A stretch of 64,000 nt of DNA, from the NCBI RefSeq assembly GCF_004138125.1, contig NZ_RXHS01000008.1:62001-126000 (forward strand). The letters are read 5' to 3'. Numbering within the stretch: the stretch's first letter is position 1; the number at the start of each line of letters is the position of its first letter. Source of the stretch: Seramator thermalis (GTDB lineage Bacteria; Bacteroidota; Bacteroidia; Bacteroidales; Dysgonomonadaceae). The position numbers and the translations under genes are program-made. The notes beneath the pieces were generated by a model that had not been told where the DNA came from, made no database searches, and worked only from the letters and a program-made list of their open reading frames with translations. This document shows positions 9,296-16,651 of the stretch, in pieces.

Positions 9296-11131
9296 ATTTT
9301 TCAAAAATGCACTAAAATCAGTATCCTAATTGCTTGCATATTAATCTATATTTCAGTATATTAGCGGTATATTTAAAACCGGAAAAATGTTTAAAGAATC
9401 CGATAAGAATCCACAAATGGACATGTTTTCATCCCCTGCCGGGATATTACAAGGCACCTCGTTGAAGAATTATCTGAAAAATGACTCCTGGCATAATATG
9501 TTCCGCGAACACGTCATAATGCGTGTAAATGAAGATATTTTCAGTGTCCTTTATTCTTTAGATAACGGTTGTCCTAACGCTTCCATACGCGTTCTCGTGG
9601 GAATGATTATCCTGAAAGAGGGCCAGGGCTGGAGCGATGAACAACTCTTCACGGAATGCAACTATAACCTGCTAGTCCGCAGTTCTCTGGGGCTTATGAA
9701 CCTTACCGACACCGCTCCGGTCCCTTCCACTTACTACCTGTTTCGCAAGAAAGTAATGGACTATAACAGGGAAAATGACACGGATCTGTTCAAGGAGTGT
9801 ATGCAGCAGATAACTAAAAGCCAGATACTTGATTTCAAAGTCAGCGGCAAACAGGTACTCATGGACAGCAAGCTTATAGGAAGCAACATCTCCTGGTATA
9901 CCCGCTACGAGCTTGTACATGAAACACTTGCCCTGTTCATAGAGGAGCGTTCAGATCATATTTACAAACGCAGCCTGTCACAGGAGGAGTTCGACCTTAT
10001 CGATCATATCATGGACGAGGAGGGGAGCAAGTTCATCTATCGCAGTAACAAGAAGGAGGTAGATACCTGTTTCGTTGCTTTAGGCAGGCTGATGTATCGT
10101 TTTATCAAATTGTTTAAAAGGCATGACTATGGTACTTACCAGACTCTGAAGGCTGTCTTTGAACAGCAGTTTACTGTAACTCCCGATAAGATTGTACTCC
10201 CTAAAGAGAATGACGAGATAAGCGCTAAATCTGTACAATCACCTCACGATACCGACTCCCACTACCGTAACAAGGGTGGAAAGAGAGTAAAGGGCTATTC
10301 CGCAAACATTACTGAAACATGCGATGATGAACCAAAGGATAGCGAAGGACAGCCTGATGATAGCGACAGGCAGCCATTGAACCTGGTTACCGATGTAAAC
10401 CTGGATGTTGTCTCAACCCCGGACTGCGATTTTCTTGAACCCTCCATCGAGGAAACACGAAAGCTCCTTGATGATAAGATTGAAAAAGTATATGCTGACG
10501 GGGCTTATAACAGTACCGGCACTCAAGATTATGCCAATGAAAATGACATTGATTTAATCCTTACAGGGATACAGGGCCAGCCTCCCAGGTATGAACTCAC
10601 GCCCGGTGAAGAGAATCCCGATGAGCTGATAGTACTGGACACTAAAACACAAATAATTATTACAGCATGTTTGGCAGCAACAACAAAGATAGACTCACAG
10701 ACAGGAAAACCTGTAAAGAAATGGCGCGTCAAAACAGATGATGGCAAATACCGTTACTTCACGATAGAGGATGTCCGTACATCCATGCTAAGGCAAAAGC
10801 TGCGAGATGTCCCCATCAGGGAGAAATGGAAGCGAAACAATGTGGAAGCCACAATTTTTCAATTCGGATATAACCTCACAAACGGCAAGACACGCTACCG
10901 CGGACTTGCTGCCAACCGCCTATGGGCTTACTCCCGGGCTACTTGGATAAACTTCAGAAGAATACTGAAACACGAGATGCAAGCAAGTAAAAGATCGCTT
11001 TCGAGTCAAAAAAGACGCTGTTTTTCCATTAAAAAATGGATATGTTTTAAAAATAATGTAAACTCTCTAATGAATAATTTTTTAAACAACTCTCGTCTGA
11101 AATATCTCAATCTTTCGCATTTTTGAAAAAT
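9296..11131 (+). mobile_element. IS1182-family insertion sequence, complete
   Basis: A 15-bp perfect terminal inverted repeat (ATTTTTCAAAAATGC at 9296-9310 and its complement at 11117-11131) bounds one transposase gene. The gene's stop codon lies inside the right repeat, a common compact IS arrangement. No clear target duplication is visible. The element separates the E3 gene from the E1 gene of the same enzyme complex. The 109 bases before it (9187-9295) hold no gene. Confidence 0.8.
9387..11126 (+). CDS. IS1182-family transposase
   Basis: The 579-residue DDE transposase has the N-terminal DUF772-like domain (about residues 20-120, DIFSVLYSLDNGCPNASIRVLVGMIILKEG split over the helices) and a DDE catalytic domain with VLMDSKLIGSN, VYADGAYNS and a C-terminal RYRGLAANRLWAYSRATW. 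This order is that of IS1182 rather than IS5 proper. It is intact, so the copy may be active. It is transcribed in the same direction as the surrounding dehydrogenase cluster and may be polar on it. Confidence 0.88.
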   Translation: MFKESDKNPQMDMFSSPAGILQGTSLKNYLKNDSWHNMFREHVIMRVNEDIFSVLYSLDNGCPNASIRVLVGMIILKEGQGWSDEQLFTECNYNLLVRSSLGLMNLTDTAPVPSTYYLFRKKVMDYNRENDTDLFKECMQQITKSQILDFKVSGKQVLMDSKLIGSNISWYTRYELVHETLALFIEERSDHIYKRSLSQEEFDLIDHIMDEEGSKFIYRSNKKEVDTCFVALGRLMYRFIKLFKRHDYGTYQTLKAVFEQQFTVTPDKIVLPKENDEISAKSVQSPHDTDSHYRNKGGKRVKGYSANITETCDDEPKDSEGQPDDSDRQPLNLVTDVNLDVVSTPDCDFLEPSIEETRKLLDDKIEKVYADGAYNSTGTQDYANENDIDLILTGIQGQPPRYELTPGEENPDELIVLDTKTQIIITACLAATTKIDSQTGKPVKKWRVKTDDGKYRYFTIEDVRTSMLRQKLRDVPIREKWKRNNVEATIFQFGYNLTNGKTRYRGLAANRLWAYSRATWINFRRILKHEMQASKRSLSSQKRRCFSIKKWICFKNNVNSLMNNFLNNSRLKYLNLSHF

Positions 11132-11153
11132 GGGGTTATCAGAGGAGACTCAA

Positions 11154-11174
11154 GATTTATTGATTCAATGATTT
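11154..11174 (+). repeat. Left complementary arm of four-helix-bundle unit 1
   Basis: These 21 bases match the reverse complement of 11519-11539 at 17 of 21 positions, all mismatches being transitions. Both arms are made of GATT/AATC words and enclose the four-helix-bundle gene. Confidence 0.6.
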
Positions 11175-11536
11175 CAAAAGAAAATGAAATAGTTAAGGTA
11201 AGTTTTGATTTTGCTATGCAAATTGTCTCTTATTGTGAGATTCTGGAGAAAAACAAAAGATTTGTTGTTGCTAATCAATTATTGAAATCAGGTACTTCAA
11301 TCGGAGCAAATGTTCGTGAAGCCCAAAATGCAGAAAGTATTACGGATTTTCTACACAAAATGAAAATTGCAGCAAAAGAAGTAGAAGAAACTGAATATTG
11401 GCTTCTGATATGTGATAATGCTGAAAATTATCCTCCGATAGCCGATTTATTGCCAACACTGAACAGCATTAAAAAAATACTTGCAAAAATTATATCTTCC
11501 ACTAAAAAGAAAATTAACGAATCATCAAATCAGTAA
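11168..11536 (+). CDS. Four-helix-bundle protein (S23/IVS type), unit 1
   Basis: The 122-residue helical protein starts at the ATG at 11168 (MISKENEIVKVSFDFAMQIV); the frame is open further upstream but runs into the IS1182 end. Conserved S23-family features are visible: LLKSGTSIGANVREAQNAES (split here) and the C-terminal WLLICDNAENYP region. Relatives are encoded by intervening sequences in 23S rRNA genes and resemble Avd of diversity-generating retroelements. Their cellular function is not established. This copy lies between E3 and E1 of a metabolic operon and its gene is bracketed by complementary arms, so it looks like a small mobile unit and not a pathway component. Confidence 0.85.
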   Translation: MISKENEIVKVSFDFAMQIVSYCEILEKNKRFVVANQLLKSGTSIGANVREAQNAESITDFLHKMKIAAKEVEETEYWLLICDNAENYPPIADLLPTLNSIKKILAKIISSTKKKINESSNQ

Positions 11537-11555
11537 ATCAGTAAATCATCAAATC
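11519..11555 (+). repeat. Right word array of four-helix-bundle unit 1
   Basis: AATCAGTA and AATCATCA words are repeated in tandem across the stop codon and into the spacer before the E1 gene. The first 21 bases complement the left arm at 11154-11174. Confidence 0.6.
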
Positions 11556-11565
11556 AAAAAATAAT

Positions 11566-14025
11566 ATGCCAAAAAGTGAATTTATCGATCCCAATCAAGT
11601 ACGACAACCGGGATTTATCGAATTTCAAGCTATTCCTGTCAACCAGTATCAAAAAACGGTGAAGGATGAACGAAACAATTTTTCAGATGGCGAATTTAAG
11701 GCCATGTATCATGATATGGTTTTGATTCGCGAGTTCGAAACCATGATCAATCTCATCAAAACCAAAGGCGAATATAACGGAACGCCCTACAACCATCCCG
11801 GACCTGCACACCTTTCCATTGGTCAGGAATCGGCAGCAGTCGGTATGGCTTGGACACTTACTGTTGAAGATTTCATTTTTGGGAGTCATCGTTCGCATGG
11901 AGAAATTCTTGCAAAAGGGATGTCGGCAATTCACAAACTCGACGATGAGCAATTGATGCAAATCATGGAGAATTTCTTCGACGGAACCATTTTGAAAATC
12001 GTTCAAAAAGATTTCAACGGAACCACAAAAGAGCTCGCTCGCCGATTTTTGGTTTATGGAACGCTGGCCGAAATATTTGCGCGCGAGACGGGCTTCAACA
12101 AAGGGTTGGGCGGATCGATGCACGCATTTTTCACGCCCTTCGGCGTTTATCCCAACAATGCCATTGTAGGTGGTTCGGGCGATATTGCCGTTGGTGCAGC
12201 GCTGTTCAAGAAAGTTAATCGCAAACCCGGTTTGGTGGTTGCCAATATCGGCGATGCTGCACTTGCCTGTGGCCCCGTGTGGGAAGGAATTACTTTCTCG
12301 GCTATGGATCAGTTCAAGCAGCTTTGGGAAGGCGATATGAAAGGCGGATTGCCTATCATTTTCAATATCATGAACAATCAGTACGGTATGGGCGGACAAA
12401 CTTGTGGCGAAACAATGGGTTACGGCATTGCTGCCCGCATCGGCGCCGGTGTTAATCCCGAACAGATGCATGCTGAGCGCGTGGACGGGTATAATCCGCT
12501 TGCCGTAATCGATGCTTATAAACGAAAACGGAAAGTTATCGAAGAAAAAAACGGTCCTGTTTTGCTCGATGTACTTACGTATCGTTATAGCGGACATTCG
12601 TCATCTGATGCTTCTTCGTATCGGACAAAAGAAGAAGTCGAGGCTTGGCAACAGCACGATTGCATTGCTTCGTTCGGCAAGCAGATGATTGAGGCCGGAG
12701 TGGCTGCGCAAACCGATTTGGATAATGTGTGGAACGATGTAAAAACCCTCATTTACGAGTTGTTTTTGAAAACTATCGATGACAATATTTCGCCACGCAT
12801 GAAAAATCCCGAGCTGATCGGCGACCTGATGTTTTCGAACGGCTCGGTAGATTCTTTCTCCGATGCGAAGCCGGAAGTATTGATGCCTTTGGAGGAAAAT
12901 CCGCGGGTTAAGAAGATTGCTGCCAAAGAGCGTTTTGCATTCGATGCCGAAGGCAAACCTTTCAGCAAGATGAAGCAGTTTCAGTTGCGCGACGCCATTT
13001 TTGAAGCCATCATGGATCGGTTTTATAAGGATGCCACCCTTATTGCCTACGGTGAAGAGAATCGTGATTGGGGTGGTGCTTATGGCGTGTATGTCGGCAT
13101 GACGGAGGCGTTGCCATATCATCGGCTCTTCAATTCACCTATTGCCGAGGCTTCGATCATTGGAACGGCCGTCGGATATGCCATGTGTGGCGGACGTGTT
13201 ATCCCCGAACTGATGTACTGCGATTTTCTGGGACGCGCAGGCGACGAAATTTTCAATCAATTGCCCAAATGGCAGGCCATGAGTGGAAATGTGCTGAAAA
13301 TGCCCGTTGTAGTTCGCGTATCAGTCGGTTCGAAATATGGCGCTCAACATTCGCAGGATTGGTCTTCACTTTTGACACATATTCCGGGAATCAAAGTTTG
13401 TTTTCCCGCTACACCTTACGATGCCAAAGGGCTGATGAATGCCGCCTTGCAGGGAACCGATCCGGTTGTATTCTTCGAAAGTCAACGCATTTACGATATT
13501 GGTGAACAGTTTCACAAAGGTGGAGTACCGACCGGATATTACGAAATTCCATTGGGCGAACCCGATATCAAAAAAGAAGGAAAAGATATCACTTTTCTTA
13601 CGATCGGCTATACATTGTATCAAGCTTTGGAAGCTGCCCGTGAGTTGGAAGAAAAATATGGCATGAGTGCCGAAGTCATTGACGCACGGTCGTTGGTTCC
13701 TTTTAATTATGAAAAAGTAATCGAATCGGTGAAAAAGACAGGGAAAATAATAGTCGCGAGTGATGCATGTGCAAGAGGTTCATTCCTCAACGATTTGGCT
13801 GCCAATATCGGTTCACTCTGCTTCGATTATCTCGATGCTCCGGTGTGTGTGTTGGGATCGCGCAACTGGATCACTCCGGCTCACGAACTCGAAACGGCTT
13901 TTTTCCCGCAACCCGGTTGGTTTCTCGATATGATTCACCAGCGTATCCAGCCGCTCCAAGGATATATTCCGTCGCAGAACTTCACCGATGGTGAAATGGC
14001 AAGAAGAGCGAAAAAAGGAATCTAA
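11566..14025 (+). CDS. 2-oxoacid dehydrogenase E1, fused alpha and beta subunits
   Basis: The 819-residue thiamine-diphosphate enzyme decarboxylates a 2-oxoacid and transfers the acyl group to E2. Residues about 50-400 are the alpha part, with FGSHRSHGEILAKG, GLGGSMHAF and the ThDP/Mg loop GDAALACGPVWEG...NNQYG. Residues about 470-800 are the beta part (AYGEENRDWGGAYGVY, PIAEASIIGTAVGYA, SVGSKYGAQHSQDW, IDARSLVPFNYE). Fused alpha-beta E1 is well known in Bacteroidota. The gene is presumably the former neighbour of E3. The substrate is not identifiable from sequence; pyruvate, acetoin or branched-chain oxoacids are all possible. Confidence 0.92.
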   Translation: MPKSEFIDPNQVRQPGFIEFQAIPVNQYQKTVKDERNNFSDGEFKAMYHDMVLIREFETMINLIKTKGEYNGTPYNHPGPAHLSIGQESAAVGMAWTLTVEDFIFGSHRSHGEILAKGMSAIHKLDDEQLMQIMENFFDGTILKIVQKDFNGTTKELARRFLVYGTLAEIFARETGFNKGLGGSMHAFFTPFGVYPNNAIVGGSGDIAVGAALFKKVNRKPGLVVANIGDAALACGPVWEGITFSAMDQFKQLWEGDMKGGLPIIFNIMNNQYGMGGQTCGETMGYGIAARIGAGVNPEQMHAERVDGYNPLAVIDAYKRKRKVIEEKNGPVLLDVLTYRYSGHSSSDASSYRTKEEVEAWQQHDCIASFGKQMIEAGVAAQTDLDNVWNDVKTLIYELFLKTIDDNISPRMKNPELIGDLMFSNGSVDSFSDAKPEVLMPLEENPRVKKIAAKERFAFDAEGKPFSKMKQFQLRDAIFEAIMDRFYKDATLIAYGEENRDWGGAYGVYVGMTEALPYHRLFNSPIAEASIIGTAVGYAMCGGRVIPELMYCDFLGRAGDEIFNQLPKWQAMSGNVLKMPVVVRVSVGSKYGAQHSQDWSSLLTHIPGIKVCFPATPYDAKGLMNAALQGTDPVVFFESQRIYDIGEQFHKGGVPTGYYEIPLGEPDIKKEGKDITFLTIGYTLYQALEAARELEEKYGMSAEVIDARSLVPFNYEKVIESVKKTGKIIVASDACARGSFLNDLAANIGSLCFDYLDAPVCVLGSRNWITPAHELETAFFPQPGWFLDMIHQRIQPLQGYIPSQNFTDGEMARRAKKGI

Positions 14026-14050
14026 AAGAATAATTTTGAATTACTTATAT

Positions 14051-14058
14051 TACTTTTG
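14051..14058 (+). promoter_or_regulatory. Bacteroidota -7 box before the coiled-coil gene
   Basis: TACTTTTG matches TAnnTTTG, 65 bases before the next ATG. It suggests an internal promoter after the E1 gene; no well-spaced -33 element is clear. Confidence 0.35.
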
Positions 14059-14123
14059 TGACAGTTCAAAAAAACTGGATATTAATAAAAGTAATTGTTT
14101 CACCCTAAAAATTTTATGTAAAT

Positions 14124-15134
14124 ATGGAACAGCCGGTATCCGAAAAAAATACGAAAGCTCAGATTTTGGAGGCTTACGAAAAACTGTTGAAAAAAGTGGA
14201 GCAAAAATCGAACGACAATCCCAAAGAAGTTCAACAGCGAAAGCAGGATGTGCAAACGGTAGAAAAGGCAACCAAAACGACCGAAGGCGATATTGAAGCA
14301 CAAATTGCGAAAATTAAATCGGAATTTGTCGCTGCACTCGAAATTATCGAAAAAGAATTGGCTGACGAGCGTAAGAAACTCGAAACGATTCAAAATGCCA
14401 TTCGAATTGAGGAAAAACGACTTGATGATCTGTATGGCATCTCGGTAAATGCCGATTCGCTTTCGGCTATCCTTTTGGCACAGAAAGAGCAGAAAGAGCA
14501 ATTCGAACAGGAAATGGATGCCCGAAAAGAGGAGTTGTCTTCGCAAATCACACAAACCCGCGCGGCATGGGAAAAAGAGAAGGCCGAGCATGAGGCTGTG
14601 CTGAAGGCGGAAAAAGAAAATCTTGCCAAAATGCGTCGCCGCGAGGAAGAGGAATATGCCTACACTACGCAGCAAAAGCGAAAAAAGGAAGAAGATGAAT
14701 ATCTTCAGATGAAAAACCGTCAGGAGGCTGAGTTAAAGGAACGGAAGATTGCATTCGAAAAGGAAGTTGCCGAACGCGAAAAACAGTTGAAGGAGAGCGA
14801 AAACGAGCTCGCATCTCTTCGGGCACAAGCGGAAAATTTCGAATCGAGATTGTCCGAAGCCGTTCAAAAAGCTCAGGCAGAGACCGAGAAAAGATTGCAG
14901 TCTGTTTATGCTTACGAAAAAGAACTTCGCGAGAAAGAAGTTCAGGGAATTATCAATCTGAAAGATCATCAGATTCAGACACTTCAATCCAAAATCAAGG
15001 AAATGGAACAGCAATTGAAAGAAGCATCGGCTAAAGTGGATGTTTCGGAAAAAACGGTGAAAGATATCGCCTTGAAAGCCATCGAGAGTGCGAACAAAAC
15101 GCAGTTCATCGAACGCGAAAAGGTGAAGGAATGA
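14124..15134 (+). CDS. Coiled-coil protein of unknown function
   Basis: The 336-residue protein is almost entirely alpha-helical coiled coil, very rich in Glu, Lys, Gln and Arg, with no signal peptide, membrane segment or recognizable catalytic motif. The N-terminal 60 residues are lower in heptad character; the rest alternates charged heptads (for example EEKRLDDLYGISVNADSLSA breaks the pattern near residue 100). It lies 98 bases after E1 and before the PHP gene on the same strand. It could be a scaffold for the cluster's enzymes or an unrelated cytosolic protein; I do not recognize the family. Confidence 0.8.
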   Translation: MEQPVSEKNTKAQILEAYEKLLKKVEQKSNDNPKEVQQRKQDVQTVEKATKTTEGDIEAQIAKIKSEFVAALEIIEKELADERKKLETIQNAIRIEEKRLDDLYGISVNADSLSAILLAQKEQKEQFEQEMDARKEELSSQITQTRAAWEKEKAEHEAVLKAEKENLAKMRRREEEEYAYTTQQKRKKEEDEYLQMKNRQEAELKERKIAFEKEVAEREKQLKESENELASLRAQAENFESRLSEAVQKAQAETEKRLQSVYAYEKELREKEVQGIINLKDHQIQTLQSKIKEMEQQLKEASAKVDVSEKTVKDIALKAIESANKTQFIEREKVKE

Positions 15135-15193
15135 AAAGATTAGAGAAGTCAAAAGTAGAGAAGTCGGAAATAAAGAAGTAAGCTTTGTGTTTG

Positions 15194-15251
15194 CTTTGTG
15201 CCTTAGCGTCTTTGTGGCTATTTTTTATCACGAAGACACCGAGACACAAGG
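15194..15251 (+). repeat. Solo imperfect hairpin built of CTTTGTG/CACGAAG words
   Basis: Left arm 15194-15217 (CTTTGTGCC...TTTGTGG) and right arm 15229-15251 (CACGAAGACACC...CACAAGG) are imperfect reverse complements around an A/T-rich loop. AGAGAAGTC words precede it at 15140-15175. The element lies in the 206-base gap between the coiled-coil and PHP genes and resembles an empty version of the four-helix-bundle units. Confidence 0.5.
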
Positions 15252-15340
15252 TACGCGAATCGATATTGCATTTTTCATGTAAGATCACAAAAATGATTGT
15301 CGTTCAACGATCGGCAAAATAGCCCCCGATCCATTAAAAA

Positions 15341-16558
15341 ATGAATACGGAATTGGAAAATAATTTCTTTCGAGATCGTTCTTCAAACGATCGAGGTGAG
15401 GCAGTTGCCAATGTGAATGCCCATCTTCATACGCCCTATTCCTTTAGCGCTTTTCGCGATATCGACGATGCGCTCGACAGAGCTGCTGCCGAAAATGTGA
15501 AAGTCGTAGGGATCAACGATTTTTACACGACGGCCGGATACGACGAGTGGAATGATGGCTGTAGTAGAAGAAGGCTGTATCCGCTTTTCGGAATCGAATT
15601 TATTGCTTTGAACGAGGATGACCAAAAAACCGGTTTGCGTGTGAACGATCCGGCTAATCCGGGTCGTACGTACATCAGCGGTAAGGGTTTACATCAACCT
15701 TTCCGCCTCAATGAACCGTTTGACTCACAATTGCAGGCTGTTCGCGAAGCTTCCAACAGACAGGTGAAGGCAATGTGCTCCAAGCTCAACGAAGTGCTCG
15801 AGCAGAAAAAAATCGGCTTTGCGCTCGATTTCGACCAAATTGTTCGCGAACTGACGAAAGGATTGATCCGCGAACGACATTTGGCAAAGGCGCTTCGGAT
15901 GAAGGTTTACGAATATTGCCAAAACGATGCAATTAAAATCCAATCGGTTTTTGAACTGCTTTTCGACGGGAAACCGTTGAAATCTTCAGTGGACGATTGG
16001 GCAGGTGTGGAAAACGAAATTCGTTCGAATTTGCTCAAGGCCGGTGGCGCTGCATTCGTCCCCGAAGAAACGACGGCGTTTCTTCCCGTTCAGTCGGTTT
16101 GCAACATTATTCTGGCCGGCGGGGGAATTCCTACTTATCCGTTTCTGGCCGACGATGCAAAAGGTAACTATACCGATTTTGAAAACGATTTGGAGCGAGT
16201 TTCTCGTCAACTTACCGAAAGAGGATTTCATTCGGTAGAGTTTATTTCGACCCGAAACGATCTGCACTTACTCGAAAAATATGCCGAATATCTTTATGAT
16301 CAAGGCTTTGTGGTTACTTTCGGAAGTGAACACAATACACCGGCTATGGAGCCGATTTTGCTTTCGACCCGAAATGGAATTCCGCTTTCGGAAAAATTGA
16401 AAAAAATCAACTACGAGGGTGCCTGTGTAATTGCTGCGCATCAGCATTTGGTAAAACAAGGTTTGCGCGGTTTTGTGGACGAAAACGGTTTTGCCGATCG
16501 TTCCAAACGTTACGAATTTGTGAATTTGGGAAAAGAATTAATTGATCGGGTTTTGTGA
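15341..16558 (+). CDS. PHP-domain metal-dependent hydrolase (phosphoesterase-like)
   Basis: The 405-residue protein has the first PHP motif NAHLHTPYSFSAF near residue 26. Further likely metal ligands occur in GINDFYTTAG, FGIEF and FGSEHNTPAME (about residue 325). PHP domains are found in histidinol phosphatase, DNA polymerases and sugar or nucleotide phosphoesterases. The middle insertion (about 120-250) is not recognized. Placed between a dehydrogenase complex and aldolases, it could dephosphorylate a sugar phosphate, but that is inference. There is a 93-base gap to the next gene that contains another CACGAAG-word repeat. Confidence 0.75.
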   Translation: MNTELENNFFRDRSSNDRGEAVANVNAHLHTPYSFSAFRDIDDALDRAAAENVKVVGINDFYTTAGYDEWNDGCSRRRLYPLFGIEFIALNEDDQKTGLRVNDPANPGRTYISGKGLHQPFRLNEPFDSQLQAVREASNRQVKAMCSKLNEVLEQKKIGFALDFDQIVRELTKGLIRERHLAKALRMKVYEYCQNDAIKIQSVFELLFDGKPLKSSVDDWAGVENEIRSNLLKAGGAAFVPEETTAFLPVQSVCNIILAGGGIPTYPFLADDAKGNYTDFENDLERVSRQLTERGFHSVEFISTRNDLHLLEKYAEYLYDQGFVVTFGSEHNTPAMEPILLSTRNGIPLSEKLKKINYEGACVIAAHQHLVKQGLRGFVDENGFADRSKRYEFVNLGKELIDRVL

Positions 16559-16574
16559 TTTGGATTAAAGCATT

Positions 16575-16611
16575 TTGCGCCACGAAGACGCAAAGGCACG
16601 AAGAAGCACAA
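16575..16611 (+). repeat. CACGAAG/GCACAAA word array
   Basis: The gap between the PHP and aldolase genes holds CCACGAAGACGCAAAGGCAC-type words in the same orientation as the right arm at 15229-15251. No complementary partner is seen in the gap, so this is a one-armed remnant. Confidence 0.45.
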
Positions 16612-16651
16612 AAAATTAGAGAAACTTAGCATAAGTGGTAAAAAAATAAAA

